The position numbers were made by a program, and so were the translations under genes. From the NCBI RefSeq assembly GCF_019226825.1, contig NZ_CP076643.1, positions 372,001 to 436,000 on the forward strand: 64,000 bases of DNA. The letters are read 5' to 3'. Position 1 is the first letter of the stretch. Every line of letters begins with the position of its first letter. Shown here piece after piece: positions 1 to 9,401 of the stretch. The notes under the pieces are model-generated. The model saw only the letters and a list, made by a program, of their open reading frames with translations. It made no database searches and was not told the DNA's origin. Source of the stretch: Vibrio ostreae (GTDB lineage Bacteria > Pseudomonadota > Gammaproteobacteria > Enterobacterales > Vibrionaceae).

Positions 1-76
1 TGACTGAAAATTAACGGAGTAGTGTGATTGGTGTCATATACTGGCGGCTTTGCCATTTTTCAGTTGGAGGTTATCC

Positions 77-847
77 ATGCCATTGTCAGCAAGAAACACG
101 GCACTGACGGCGTTAATCAGTGCATTGTCTTGTTCTGCCTATGCGACTCAGGAGCAAGGTGCACAAGAGACACAAGGGGGACAATTCAGCGGGGATGCCA
201 AACTAGGCTTTATCTATTCCAAAACGGATAGTACTTCGATGTCGATCAACTCAGGTGCCACAATTAATTATGATGAAGAGATGCGTAAGCAAAAGCTCTC
301 TCTGGCGACCTACTATTCACATAAGTCCGATAGTGACGCTGATGACGACGGGACCAACAAATATCGTGTGATCTACGATATCAAACACACCTTATCGCAA
401 AGCTCTTTTGTGTTTGGTAACGCCAAGTACGAGCATGACCAATATGCGACTTATCGTCACCAGGCGCTGTTAGTAGGTGGTTTTGGTTATACCTTACTTG
501 ATACCGAAACATCGAAACTGGAAGTTGGTGCTGGTCCGGGTTTCCGTTATTCGAAACGTCAGTCTTTTGATGAAGACCATCCTAACCGTTCAGAGGATGA
601 AATCATTGCCAACGGCTTTATTAATGGCAGCTTGAAAGTCAGTGATGCACTTGATATTGGTGGTGGTGTACGGATGGACTACGGTGATTCAAACACAACC
701 ACAACAGCCAACGCGTACCTGAAAAACAAACTGGCCGAGAAACTGGCACTGGTGCTGGATACGGAATATATCTACAACACAGAAGTGGCGTCTGGCAGAG
801 ATCATGATGAAATCTACAGTACCATCAGCCTGAACTACGCGTTCTAA
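77..847 (+). CDS. DUF481-family outer-membrane beta-barrel protein
   Basis: The product is 256 residues and resembles the DUF481 (YdiY-like) family of small outer-membrane proteins of unknown function. Residues 1 to about 22 form a signal peptide ending in SCSAYA. The rest alternates polar and hydrophobic residues as in a beta-barrel and ends in a terminal phenylalanine (LNYAF), the usual signal for barrel assembly. ATG at 77 was chosen over the upstream in-frame ATG at 50 because GGAGG at 66-70 lies 6 bases before it and the signal peptide begins there. It stands alone, convergent with rne, and shares a bidirectional terminator with it. Function is not known. Confidence 0.85.
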   Translation: MPLSARNTALTALISALSCSAYATQEQGAQETQGGQFSGDAKLGFIYSKTDSTSMSINSGATINYDEEMRKQKLSLATYYSHKSDSDADDDGTNKYRVIYDIKHTLSQSSFVFGNAKYEHDQYATYRHQALLVGGFGYTLLDTETSKLEVGAGPGFRYSKRQSFDEDHPNRSEDEIIANGFINGSLKVSDALDIGGGVRMDYGDSNTTTTANAYLKNKLAEKLALVLDTEYIYNTEVASGRDHDEIYSTISLNYAF

Positions 848-923
848 TCGGTCCGTCGCCCGTCATGGGTGAGGCCGTTCGTTGAAAGGGACATCGCCAG
901 TTCTGAGCGACAAATTGTAATAA

Positions 924-955
924 AAAAGCCCACCTTCTCAGGTGGGCTTTTACTT
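924..955. terminator. Bidirectional Rho-independent terminator
   Basis: An 11-bp stem, 924-934 pairing with 941-951, encloses the loop TTCTCA. It is GC-rich inside and flanked by A-run and T-run, so it can end both the DUF481 gene and rne, which converge here. Confidence 0.85.
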
Positions 956-992
956 TTCAGCGTATTAGTACGTTAACAGCGACGTTAGTCAG

Positions 993-3900
993 TTACTGTG
1001 GCTTAGTCATTGCTGCACCGGCCTGGTTGCGAGCAACCTGACTGCCGGCACCGCGAGGCTGGTAACGTTCAGCGCGGAGTGGTGCTGCCACTACGGCAAT
1101 CTCTTTCAGCTCACTGCTGCCTGGTGCTTTGGCCATTGGTGCTGATGCACGGCCGGACGTCACGGCGATTGCTTTCGGCGCTGTGATAATCACAGGTGCT
1201 TCTTCAATCACTGGCTCCATCACTTCTGCAACCGGCGCTGGTTCAACACTTGGTTCAGTTGTCACCACTTCAGCAGCCGCTTGTGCAACCTCAACGTCTT
1301 CTGTTGCTGGTGCCTCTACTGCCGCAGCGATTTGTTCTGCCGCTGCCGTAGGCGCTGCTTCTGGAGCTGGTGTGCTGACTTTAACGGCAGGTGCTTCAAT
1401 CACAGGGCTTTCAGCGACTGGGGTCTCAACAACCGCTGCCGTTTCAACCACGACTGCTTCAACCGCTGCATTGTCTGTTACCAGCTCTGCCACCGGCGCT
1501 TCACGACGGATGATCACTTTACCCATCGCCATCTCCGGACAAGCGAAACCGCCCAGAGTGACATTAGTTTGCGCCTGTTGTTCTGCTTTTGCTTTCTTCG
1601 GCTTCGGCAGATCATAACGCGGCATCACTTTACCCATCGCCATTTCCGGTGATGCGACACCACCTTTACGCAGACGGAATGGGTTCGGACGGCGGTCGCG
1701 ACCGCGACGACGACGCTGACCACTGGCACGTAGATGACGTGGTGAGCGGCGGTTACGGCGTTGTTTCTGCTCGTCTTTTTCAGTATTTTCCCCGTCAGTG
1801 TCAGCAACCTTGGTATTGTTATCTTTCACTGATTTCGCTTCTGCTGTCTGCTCTGGTTGAGCGGCTGCAGTGATGGCTGCTTCAGTTTGATCCTTAATAC
1901 GGATCTGCTTGGTCAGTTTACGGCGCTGACGACGCTCTTTGACAACGGCCGCTTTTTCCTCTTGCGCTTCCTGACGAGGCGCTTCGGTTACGTCTTGTTG
2001 CTGAGCGTCGGTCGCCAGTTTGCGACCCTGTTCCATCACCTTGCTGGATTTCGCTTCATCGCGTTTGCTGTCGTCACGTTTGTTGCGACGCTGATCATTA
2101 GCATTGCGGTCGTTACGCTCGTTACGATCTGTGCGTTCCTGTTTTGGTTTACGCTCTTGCTTACGATTGCTTTGCGCGTCTTTATCCGCAGGCTTATTGC
2201 TCTCTTGTGGTTTCGCATCTTTCACGTCATCCGCTTTGCGTCGGTTCTTATCACGCGGATTGCGGCGGCGATCGTTACGTTCACGGCGAGGTTGGGAAGA
2301 CTTGTTGCGGTCACCTTGCGGTTTCTGCTGTGGTTTTTCCTCAGTTTCCTGAGCTTGTTTTGGCTCTTCTGCCTGAGGTGCGGCAAATAGGTTTGACAGA
2401 GCGTTCAGGAAGCGGGAAATCAGGCCCGGTTTTTCTTGTTGCACTGGAGCTGGCGCAGCTTGCGGTGCTTCGACCGGCTGTGGTTTAGGTACCGGAGCCG
2501 ATTGAGTCGGAGCCGCAAAACCTTTCAGCACTGGTTCTTCCAGACGCTTAGGTTTGATATCGGCATCACCCAGATCTTTGCCTTCTGCTTCTTTCATTGA
2601 TTCCAGTTTACGTGGAATCAGGTAAGACAGCATTTCCTGCTCTTCACCTTCGCGGATACGGATAACTTCGAAGTGCGGCGTTTCCATATCAGAGTTCGGT
2701 ACCACAGTGATTTTCACATCTTGGTGACGCTCAATGTGGTTAACGGAACGACGTTTTTCGTTCAGCAGGTAAGAAGCGATCGAGACTGGCACAACCGCCA
2801 GTACCTGAGAGGTGTTGTCTTTCAGTGCTTCTTCTTCAATCAAACGCAGTACAGACAGCGCCAGAGATTCGTTGTCACGCACAACACCGGTACCGGTACA
2901 ACGCGGACAGATGTGATGGCTGGCTTCTGCCAGCGACGGGCTCAGACGCTGACGCGACATTTCCAGCAGGCCAAAGCGCGAGATACGGCCGATCTGCACG
3001 CGAGCACGATCCAGGCGCACAGCTTCACGCAGACGGTTTTCTACTTCACGCTGATGGCGAACAGGTGTCATGTCGATAAAGTCGATAACAACCAGACCGC
3101 CCAGGTCACGCAGACGCAACTGACGAGCAATCTCATCGGCCGCTTCCAGGTTCGTGTTCAGAGCCGTCTCTTCAATATCGCCGCCTTTGGTTGCGCGTGC
3201 TGAGTTGATATCGATAGAGGTCAGAGCTTCAGTTGGGTCAATAACGATTGAACCGCCGGAAGGAAGACGAACTTCACGTTGGAAAGCAGATTCGATCTGG
3301 CTCTCGATTTGGAAGTGGCTGAACAGTGGCACTTCACCATCGTATTTCTTGACTCGGTTAATGAAGTCAGGTCGCACCAACCGGATGTGTTCCAGAGCGC
3401 GTTCATAGATGGTGTTGCTGTCGATAAGAATTTCGCCGATATCGCGACGCAGATAGTCACGAATGGCACGTACGATGACGTTACTTTCCTGGTGAATCAG
3501 GAATGGGGCCGGGTTAGAGTCAGATGCCTGTTTGATTGCGCTCCAGTGGTTGATAAGCACATTCAGGTCCCACTCCAGCTCTTCCGCACTTTTCCCAACA
3601 CCTGCGGTACGAACAATTAGACCCATACCTTGCGGTAGTTCCAGCGTGCTTAGTGCTGCCTTAAGTTCAGTGCGTTCATCACCTTCGATACGACGTGAAA
3701 TACCGCCGGCACGAGGGTTATTTGGCATCAGAACCAGGTAACTGCCAGCCAGTGAGATAAAGGTAGTCAGAGCCGCGCCTTTACTGCCACGTTCTTCTTT
3801 CTCTACCTGTACGATCACTTCCTGACCTTCCGTCAGCACTTCTTTAATGCTTGGGCGGCCTTGGTAACTGTAACCTTCTGGGAAGTATTCGCGGGCAATT

Positions 3901-4115
3901 TCTTTAAGAGGAAGGAAACCGTGTCTTTCAGCGCCGTAGTCGACGAATGCGGCTTCCAGACTTGGTTCAATGCGGGTAATACGTCCTTTGTAGATATTCG
4001 CTTTTTTCGATTCATGTCCAGGACTTTCGATATCCAAATCGAACAGTCGCTGGCCATCGACCAACGCGACACGCAACTCTTCTTTTTGAGTTGCGTTAAT
4101 TAACATTCTTTTCAT
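993..4115 (-). CDS. rne: Ribonuclease E
   Basis: RNase E is the essential endonuclease that starts mRNA decay and matures rRNA and tRNA at the inner membrane; its tail scaffolds the degradosome. The 1040-residue protein has an S1 RNA-binding domain (about 36-120), the DNase I-like catalytic core with [12 protein letters not shown] and VIDFIDM holding the two metal-binding aspartates near 303 and 346, and the zinc-link CPRCTGTG near 404. The C-terminal half is low complexity: an Arg-rich RNA-binding stretch (about 600-820), two copies of PEMAMGKV, an Ala/Val/Pro/Glu-rich linker, and SAPMAKAP near the end, like the PNPase-binding tail of E. coli RNase E. It is divergent from rluC, as in E. coli. 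Confidence 0.97.
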   Translation of the reverse strand: MKRMLINATQKEELRVALVDGQRLFDLDIESPGHESKKANIYKGRITRIEPSLEAAFVDYGAERHGFLPLKEIAREYFPEGYSYQGRPSIKEVLTEGQEVIVQVEKEERGSKGAALTTFISLAGSYLVLMPNNPRAGGISRRIEGDERTELKAALSTLELPQGMGLIVRTAGVGKSAEELEWDLNVLINHWSAIKQASDSNPAPFLIHQESNVIVRAIRDYLRRDIGEILIDSNTIYERALEHIRLVRPDFINRVKKYDGEVPLFSHFQIESQIESAFQREVRLPSGGSIVIDPTEALTSIDINSARATKGGDIEETALNTNLEAADEIARQLRLRDLGGLVVIDFIDMTPVRHQREVENRLREAVRLDRARVQIGRISRFGLLEMSRQRLSPSLAEASHHICPRCTGTGVVRDNESLALSVLRLIEEEALKDNTSQVLAVVPVSIASYLLNEKRRSVNHIERHQDVKITVVPNSDMETPHFEVIRIREGEEQEMLSYLIPRKLESMKEAEGKDLGDADIKPKRLEEPVLKGFAAPTQSAPVPKPQPVEAPQAAPAPVQQEKPGLISRFLNALSNLFAAPQAEEPKQAQETEEKPQQKPQGDRNKSSQPRRERNDRRRNPRDKNRRKADDVKDAKPQESNKPADKDAQSNRKQERKPKQERTDRNERNDRNANDQRRNKRDDSKRDEAKSSKVMEQGRKLATDAQQQDVTEAPRQEAQEEKAAVVKERRQRRKLTKQIRIKDQTEAAITAAAQPEQTAEAKSVKDNNTKVADTDGENTEKDEQKQRRNRRSPRHLRASGQRRRRGRDRRPNPFRLRKGGVASPEMAMGKVMPRYDLPKPKKAKAEQQAQTNVTLGGFACPEMAMGKVIIRREAPVAELVTDNAAVEAVVVETAAVVETPVAESPVIEAPAVKVSTPAPEAAPTAAAEQIAAAVEAPATEDVEVAQAAAEVVTTEPSVEPAPVAEVMEPVIEEAPVIITAPKAIAVTSGRASAPMAKAPGSSELKEIAVVAAPLRAERYQPRGAGSQVARNQAGAAMTKPQ
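1513..1649 (-). repeat. Direct repeat in rne encoding a duplicated PEMAMGKV motif
   Basis: Two 26-bp segments, 1513-1538 and 1624-1649, differ at one base and lie 111 bp (37 codons) apart in frame. Each encodes [10 protein letters not shown], once as [13 protein letters not shown] and once as [14 protein letters not shown]. coli RNase E has one related segment (ASPELASGKV), the enolase-binding site of the degradosome. Confidence 0.75.
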
Positions 4116-4430
4116 TTAAAAATCTCGTTATCTTTTCTTCATTTTGATTGTTGTTCTTATTGCTTTTGTTTCGTTTTCACGGTGCCTGATCCCATGGCTT
4201 GGTTATTACAGCCTCCCGGCTGGAGGGGGATGCTCTGAGGGCACTTCAGTATCACAAGCGTTTCACTCGCCTGTGATCCGCGTAGTGGCGGAGGATACTC
4301 AACATGAAATGACGATGAGTAGAGCAACAAGAACGCCTTAATCAACTGTGTCTTACGCCGTGTGCAGCACATCGGTTTTTGGCTTAGCTACTCATAAACT
4401 TGCGTTAATCAAACGGCTACAGATAATATG
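4116..4430 (-). promoter_or_regulatory. Long rne leader with stem-loops and candidate promoter
   Basis: About 300 bases precede rne. On the minus strand a TATTAT -10-like box lies at 4428-4423, with no convincing -35. The leader contains hairpins: a CCTCC/GGAGG stem at 4212-4225 and a TCACAGGCG/CGCTTGTGA-type stem at 4252-4276. E. coli rne mRNA has a leader of similar length through which RNase E destabilises its own message; the same role here is an inference from position and structure. Confidence 0.5.
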
Positions 4431-4718
4431 CCACCTGTTCGATTATTGCAGCTGTGAACTATAGCAGTGACTGGTAAACTCAGCAATCTGCTTTATTAGA
4501 AAGCGCTTAAAATTTTGCGGTTCTGTATAAAAAATGTCAGTGAACACGCAAAATTCTTAGTGAAAACCAGTGACAAATTTGAGTTTTGCGCGTATTCCAG
4601 GCTTTAACTGTCGGAGCAGTGCGCCGCATTGATGTGAGTTTCAACAATTTAGCTTAAGTTTTAAGCTGAAAGCGTTTTTTTTGTTACCAAGAAAATGTGA
4701 ATTTCATCCTATTACGGT

Positions 4719-4731
4719 TAGAATAGCCGCC
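4719..4731 (+). promoter_or_regulatory. -10 element abutting the rluC start (possible leaderless promoter)
   Basis: TAGAAT at 4719-4724 ends 7 bases before the rluC ATG, so transcription would begin at about the start codon. No Shine-Dalgarno sequence precedes the ATG and no good -35 is visible. Confidence 0.45.
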
Positions 4732-5682
4732 ATGAGCGAAATAAGAACCCAAGTCCAGTTCGTTGATATCGACGAAGACATGGCTGGTCAGCGCATTGAT
4801 AATTTCTTGCGCAACCAATTAAAAAACATCCCTAAAAGCGTGGTTTACCGAATCCTGCGTAAGGGCGAGGTGCGCGTCAATAAAAAACGCGTCAAAGCCG
4901 AATACAAGCTGGCGGCCGGCGATATGGTGCGGATTCCGCCGGTGACCATGGAAGTGAAAGAAGAAGAGATCGCGGCACCGAGTACTAAGCTCAATAAGGT
5001 CGCAGAACTGGAGCATTGTGTACTGTATGAAGATGAGCATCTTTTGGTGCTCAATAAACCATCCGGTACAGCGGTGCATGGCGGCAGCGGCTTAAAGTTT
5101 GGCGCGATTGAAGCGCTGCGTGCGCTGCGTCCGCAGGCTCGCTTCCTTGAGTTGGTGCACCGGATTGACCGCGATACGTCAGGCATTTTGTTGGTGGCTA
5201 AGAAGCGCTCGGCGCTGCGTCACCTGCAGAGCCAGTTTCGCGAAAAAACCGTGCAGAAGTACTACTTTGCGCTGGTGATGGGGGAGTGGAAAGCCAGCTG
5301 CAAAGCGGTCAATGCGCCACTGCTGAAAAACGAAGTGAACAGTATCGTGCGGGTCAACTCGAACGGTAAGCCGTCAGAGACCCGTTTTAGAATTCTTGAG
5401 AAGTTTTCACAAGCTACGCTTGTTCAGGCAAGTCCGATTACCGGCCGCACCCACCAGATCCGTGTGCACACTCAGTACATGGGTCATCCGATCGCCTGGG
5501 ATGATCGTTATGGTGATCGCCGTTTTGACGCCTATACCGCTAAGTTTGGCATTGACCGTCTGTTTTTACACGCCGCCAACATTCAGTTTGTTCATCCGGG
5601 CAGCGGCGCAAAAATGGAAATCAATGCGCCTCTCGACGATAAACTGGAGCAGGCACTGGCCAAAATGCGTCAGGCAGGCTGA
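4732..5682 (+). CDS. rluC: 23S rRNA pseudouridine synthase RluC
   Basis: RluC converts uridines 955, 2504 and 2580 (E. coli numbers) of 23S rRNA to pseudouridine. The 316-residue protein has an N-terminal S4 RNA-binding domain (about 15-75, QRIDNFLRNQLKNIPKS) and a RluA-family catalytic domain with HRIDRDTSG, whose second Asp is the nucleophile, followed by KKYYFALV-like and GRTHQIRVH motifs. ATG at 4732 is chosen over an upstream in-frame TTG (4681) because MSEIRTQVQ matches the family N-terminus. There is no ribosome-binding site; see the -10 element just upstream. Divergent from rne. Confidence 0.95.
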   Translation: MSEIRTQVQFVDIDEDMAGQRIDNFLRNQLKNIPKSVVYRILRKGEVRVNKKRVKAEYKLAAGDMVRIPPVTMEVKEEEIAAPSTKLNKVAELEHCVLYEDEHLLVLNKPSGTAVHGGSGLKFGAIEALRALRPQARFLELVHRIDRDTSGILLVAKKRSALRHLQSQFREKTVQKYYFALVMGEWKASCKAVNAPLLKNEVNSIVRVNSNGKPSETRFRILEKFSQATLVQASPITGRTHQIRVHTQYMGHPIAWDDRYGDRRFDAYTAKFGIDRLFLHAANIQFVHPGSGAKMEINAPLDDKLEQALAKMRQAG

Positions 5683-5719
5683 TTCTTTCAGTCAGAGCGA
5701 CTGGTGGTGTAGCAATGCA

Positions 5720-5748
5720 AAGGCTTGTCGGATGACAAGCCTTCGTTA
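5720..5748 (+). terminator. Rho-independent terminator of rluC
   Basis: A perfect 10-bp stem (5720-5729 with 5734-5743), loop GGAT, followed by a weak T-rich tail CGTTATTTG. It can act for rluC and, in reverse, for maf. Confidence 0.7.
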
Positions 5749-5760
5749 TTTGTGGCTGAA

Positions 5761-5814
5761 TTAAGTTATGTGGTGAAATTAAGTTATGCGGCGAAATTAA
5801 GATATGCAGCGGAA
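5761..5814. repeat. Three tandem 18-bp repeats
   Basis: Three head-to-tail copies of an 18-bp unit begin TTAAGTTATG; copies 1 and 2 differ at two positions and copy 3 is more diverged. They fill the gap between the convergent genes rluC and maf. No function is evident. Confidence 0.85.
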
Positions 5815-5838
5815 TGAAGTTTCAGCTCAGCTTAATGC

Positions 5839-6420
5839 TTACAGTACCGCAAACTGCTCGTTTTCCAGCAGGCGAATAAGGCGAATCAGCGGCAGTCCGA
5901 CCAGACTGTTCGGATCGTCGCCTTCCAGCCGTTCAAACAGGGCGATGCCGAGTCCTTCACTTTTAAAGCTGCCTGCGCAGTGCAGTGGCTGCTCCTGGTC
6001 AACATAACGGCTGACCATCTGTGGAGTGAGCTTGCGAAAGTGAACGGTAAAGGTATCTAAAACCACCTGAGCCTTGTCGGTGCTGCGGTTATACAGTGCC
6101 AGGCCCGTATAGAAGGTGATCGCCTGACCGCTCTGACTGAGCAGCTGTTCGATGGCTTTATCACGGGTGTGGGGCTTGCCGACAATCCGGCCGTCAATGA
6201 CACACACCTGATCCGAGCCAATCACCAGGCTGTTGCCGGTAACCTGGCAGGAGCGTGCTTTCGCCTCAGCAAGGCGCAATACCAACTGCTCCGGACTCTC
6301 ACCGACCAGTGGGGTTTCATCACAATCCGGGGTGGCGGTGGTAAACGGGATCTGCAGTTTGGCGAGCAACTGTTGACGGAAAGGGGAAGTTGACGCTAAA
6401 ACAAGTTGGTAATTTTGCAT
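5839..6420 (-). CDS. yceF: Maf-family nucleotide pyrophosphatase YceF (m7GTP type)
   Basis: Maf proteins hydrolyse modified or non-canonical nucleoside triphosphates to the monophosphate; the YceF subgroup prefers 7-methyl-GTP. The 193-residue product begins with LASTSPFRQQLL, the family nucleotide-binding N-terminus, then shows DETPLVGESPEQLVLRLAE and IGSDQVCVID with the catalytic aspartate. It lies opposite yceD at the head of the rpmF-plsX-fab block, as yceF does in E. coli. Length matches the family. Maf subgroup assignment rests on this synteny as well as sequence. Confidence 0.92.
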   Translation of the reverse strand: MQNYQLVLASTSPFRQQLLAKLQIPFTTATPDCDETPLVGESPEQLVLRLAEAKARSCQVTGNSLVIGSDQVCVIDGRIVGKPHTRDKAIEQLLSQSGQAITFYTGLALYNRSTDKAQVVLDTFTVHFRKLTPQMVSRYVDQEQPLHCAGSFKSEGLGIALFERLEGDDPNSLVGLPLIRLIRLLENEQFAVL

Positions 6421-6542
6421 CTTTTTATACGCTTCTTACTGTACAATTATCATGGGTTTTACGGCAGCTTATATCAACAAACAGGCTGCTCATAATTCTC
6501 TATACGGAAAGGGAAAAAAAAGTAACTTTTTTGCCTTTTTCT

Positions 6543-6571
6543 TTGACTAAATCTATTTTGGAAGATAATAT
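6543..6571 (+). promoter_or_regulatory. Sigma-70 promoter of yceD-rpmF-plsX-fab block
   Basis: TTGACT at 6543-6548, a 17-bp spacer, then TAATAT at 6566-6571. The predicted start falls 0-3 bases before the yceD ATG at 6581, so the message would have almost no leader, and no Shine-Dalgarno sequence is present. Confidence 0.65.
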
Positions 6572-6580
6572 TCGCGCCCT

Positions 6581-7105
6581 ATGCAAAAGGTAAAAATACC
6601 GCGAACGATTGATCCGGGTAAAGCCGCTCAGAAACGACTTGATTACGATGGCATCATCCAAATGAGTCTTTTCAAGCGCTTAGAGGAGTCAGTCGAAGGC
6701 GTTAAACGCGACGCTCAAGTCTCATTGTCATTTGGGCTTGATGAACAGCGACTTGTTGTTATCTCTGGTAAAGCTAACATCGAAGTCGATTTAGAGTGTC
6801 AACGCTGTAATGAGGTTTTCACACATCAGTGTGAAGTTGAATTCACTTACACCCCTTATAAAGGGCAGCAAAGTGAAGAAGACGCCCCCGACGAGTACGA
6901 TTTGGTAGATCTGAACGAGTACGGTGAGGTTGACCTGATTCAGTTAGTTGAAGACGAGTTCATCATAAACTTGCCCCAGGTTGCGATGCACGACGAAGCA
7001 GATTGTAGCGTTACTTCAGACAATATGGTGTTTGGTGAACTTCCAGACGAAGTGTTGGAAGAGAAGCCGAATCCGTTCGATGTTTTAAAAAGTTTAAAGA
7101 AGTAA
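6581..7105 (+). CDS. yceD: DUF177 protein YceD (23S rRNA accumulation protein)
   Basis: YceD (DUF177) is needed for normal 23S rRNA accumulation in bacteria and in plant plastids. The 174-residue protein has [16 protein letters not shown] near residue 66, the family CxxC region, and an acidic middle section ([20 protein letters not shown]). It sits directly before rpmF, its almost invariable neighbour. The start codon lacks a ribosome-binding site and lies about 10 bases from a -10 box. Confidence 0.92.
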   Translation: MQKVKIPRTIDPGKAAQKRLDYDGIIQMSLFKRLEESVEGVKRDAQVSLSFGLDEQRLVVISGKANIEVDLECQRCNEVFTHQCEVEFTYTPYKGQQSEEDAPDEYDLVDLNEYGEVDLIQLVEDEFIINLPQVAMHDEADCSVTSDNMVFGELPDEVLEEKPNPFDVLKSLKK

Positions 7106-7136
7106 ATCTTTAAGCAATAACATAGGAGTAGGGTCG

Positions 7137-7307
7137 ATGGCCGTACAACAAAACCGTAAAACACGTTCACGCCGTGGTATGCGTCGTTCACACGATGCGC
7201 TAACTACAGCTGCACTATCTGTAGACGCAACTTCAGGTGAAACTCACCTGCGTCACAACGTGACTGCTGAAGGTTACTACCGTGGCAAAAAGGTTATCAA
7301 CAAGTAA
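7137..7307 (+). CDS. rpmF: 50S ribosomal protein L32
   Basis: The 56-residue basic protein starts [19 protein letters not shown], the conserved L32 N-terminus, and ends [10 protein letters not shown]. It is a structural component of the large ribosomal subunit. The start has a good ribosome-binding site (AGGAGTAGGG, about 7124-7133). It follows yceD by 31 bases and precedes plsX by 9, so ribosome and phospholipid synthesis are co-transcribed here as in E. coli. Confidence 0.97.
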   Translation: MAVQQNRKTRSRRGMRRSHDALTTAALSVDATSGETHLRHNVTAEGYYRGKKVINK

Positions 7308-7316
7308 GGTTGACCT

Positions 7317-8342
7317 TTGCAAAATTTAACCGTTGCACTTGATGCAATGGGCGGGGATTTCGGTCCTCGCGTTACAGTGCCTGCCGCCGTGCAGGCACTG
7401 TCGCATTTCCCAGAGCTAAAAGTGACTCTCATCGGTGATCAGACTGAGATCGCCCAGCAACTTTCTCTTCTAGGTTACGAATCAGATGCCCGTTTGTGCA
7501 TTCTGCACAGTGACCGAGTTATCTCTAACTCCGAAAAACCATCATTAGCACTGCGTCATTGTCAGGGCAGTTCAATGGCGATGGCGATTGATCAGGTCGC
7601 TGAAGGCCAGGCCCATGCCTGCGTCAGTGCAGGTAATACCGGAGCTTTGATGGCGTTATCCCGTTTTCGACTCAAATTGTTACCAGGTATTGACCGTCCT
7701 GCTTTAGTATCGGCGTTACCCACCGCGTCCGGCGGTAAAGTGTGGATGTTGGATTTAGGCGCCAATGTGTCGAGTGATGCCGATTCTCTGTTCCAGTTTG
7801 CCGTTATGGGGGCTGCATTGGCGGAGCAACATTTGTCCCGCATTCCCAGGGTCGCTATTTTGAATGTCGGCGCTGAGGAAATAAAAGGTAATGATCTTGT
7901 CAAACGTTGTTCAGGAATGTTGCAACAGACTAACGCAGTGAACTTTATCGGTTATATTGAAGGTAACCAACTGCTGACCGATGCAGCGGATGTGATAGTC
8001 TGTGACGGTTTCGTCGGCAATATCTGTTTGAAAACCTGTGAAGGAACTGCGCAACTCTTTATCGATAAGTTAAAAAGTAAGTTTTTAGCCTCATCCATAA
8101 AGGGTTGGATTGCCAGAAAGCTGTTTTCTGAACTATTTACTGAACTAAAAACACTGAACCCCGACCAGTATAACGGTGCAAGTTTGCTAGGATTGCGCGG
8201 CATTGTCATTAAAAGTCATGGAAGTGCTGATGTATCCGCTGTCGTGAATGCCATTTCCGAAGCGGTACATGAAGTGAAACGACAAGTCCCCAGCCGTATA
8301 AGCGATCGTTTGGAAGCGGTTTTACTCGAGAGGCATTATTAG
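7317..8342 (+). CDS. plsX: Phosphate acyltransferase PlsX
   Basis: PlsX makes acyl-phosphate from acyl-ACP and phosphate, the donor for PlsY in membrane phospholipid synthesis; it is a peripheral membrane enzyme. The 341-residue protein begins [19 protein letters not shown] and contains [10 protein letters not shown] and [12 protein letters not shown], conserved family motifs. The start is a TTG (7317) with AAGG about 7 bases upstream; no in-frame ATG nearby keeps the conserved N-terminus. It is followed by fabH after 5 bases. Confidence 0.96.
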   Translation: MQNLTVALDAMGGDFGPRVTVPAAVQALSHFPELKVTLIGDQTEIAQQLSLLGYESDARLCILHSDRVISNSEKPSLALRHCQGSSMAMAIDQVAEGQAHACVSAGNTGALMALSRFRLKLLPGIDRPALVSALPTASGGKVWMLDLGANVSSDADSLFQFAVMGAALAEQHLSRIPRVAILNVGAEEIKGNDLVKRCSGMLQQTNAVNFIGYIEGNQLLTDAADVIVCDGFVGNICLKTCEGTAQLFIDKLKSKFLASSIKGWIARKLFSELFTELKTLNPDQYNGASLLGLRGIVIKSHGSADVSAVVNAISEAVHEVKRQVPSRISDRLEAVLLERHY

Positions 8343-8347
8343 TCTTC

Positions 8348-9298
8348 ATGTATAGCAAAATTTTAGGTACAGGCAGCTACCTGCCATCTCAAGTGCGTAC
8401 CAACGCCGATCTGGAGAAAATGGTAGATACAAGTGATGAGTGGATTGTCACTCGCACCGGTATTCGTGAGCGTCGGATTGCTGCCGAAAATGAAACGGTT
8501 GCCGATATGGCGTTTTATGCGGCTCAGAATGCAATCGAGATGGCTGGCATTGATAAAGAAGCCATCGATCTGATCATTGTCGCCACCACGAGCGGCAGTC
8601 ATACTTTCCCGTCTTCAGCTTGTCAGGTACAAGCGAAACTGGAGATTCAGGGCTGTCCGGCGTTTGACCTGGCTGCAGCCTGTTCGGGTTTTATGTACGG
8701 TTTGTCGGTGGCAGATCAACACATTAAATCGGGTATGTGTAAAAATGTTCTGGTGATTGGCGCGGATGCGCTGTCAAAAACCTGTGATCCGACCGATCGT
8801 TCAACCATCATTCTGTTTGGTGACGGTGCCGGTGCTGTGGTTGTGGGTGCCAGCGAAGAGCCGGGTATTCTGTCAACCCACATTTACGCGGACGGCCGTT
8901 TTGGCGATCTGCTGAGCCTGGAAGTCCCGGAGCGCGGCGGTGATGTCGACAAATGGCTGCATATGGCCGGTAACGAAGTGTTTAAAGTCGCCGTGACACA
9001 ATTGTCAAAGCTGGTGAAAGATACACTGGCTGCCAACAATATGCACAAGTCTGAACTAGACTGGTTAGTGCCTCATCAGGCGAACTATCGAATTATTTCA
9101 GCGACGGCGAAAAAACTGTCGATGTCGCTGGATCAAGTCGTGGTCACTCTGGACCGTCATGGCAATACCTCTGCCGCTACCGTGCCAACTGCACTGGACG
9201 AAGCGGTTCGTGACGGACGCATTCAACGTGGCCAGACTCTGTTGCTGGAAGCCTTTGGTGGTGGTTTCACCTGGGGTTCTGCATTGGTCAAGTTCTGA
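8348..9298 (+). CDS. fabH: Beta-ketoacyl-ACP synthase III
   Basis: FabH starts each round of fatty acid synthesis by condensing acetyl-CoA with malonyl-ACP. The 316-residue thiolase-fold protein has the catalytic triad: Cys in [10 protein letters not shown] (about 112), His in PHQANYRI (about 243) and Asn in GNTSAA (about 273). It sits between plsX and fabD in the conserved cluster. Length equals the usual 316-317 residues. Confidence 0.97.
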   Translation: MYSKILGTGSYLPSQVRTNADLEKMVDTSDEWIVTRTGIRERRIAAENETVADMAFYAAQNAIEMAGIDKEAIDLIIVATTSGSHTFPSSACQVQAKLEIQGCPAFDLAAACSGFMYGLSVADQHIKSGMCKNVLVIGADALSKTCDPTDRSTIILFGDGAGAVVVGASEEPGILSTHIYADGRFGDLLSLEVPERGGDVDKWLHMAGNEVFKVAVTQLSKLVKDTLAANNMHKSELDWLVPHQANYRIISATAKKLSMSLDQVVVTLDRHGNTSAATVPTALDEAVRDGRIQRGQTLLLEAFGGGFTWGSALVKF

Positions 9299-9401
9299 TT
9301 GATTCACAACGGACGGTTGAACTTAGCAGCAACGCGCGATAAATATTCAGACTTAAGGAGTCGCAAGACTCCTTATTCATTATTAAGTTAAGGAAAAAAA
9401 C

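Noticed and set aside
1129..3741. Many open frames opposite rne, some over 100 residues
   Set aside because: They are low-complexity reverse readings of the repetitive RNase E tail and core, with no ribosome-binding sites or family resemblance.
5761..5814. CRISPR-like array
   Set aside because: The repeats are head to tail with no spacers.
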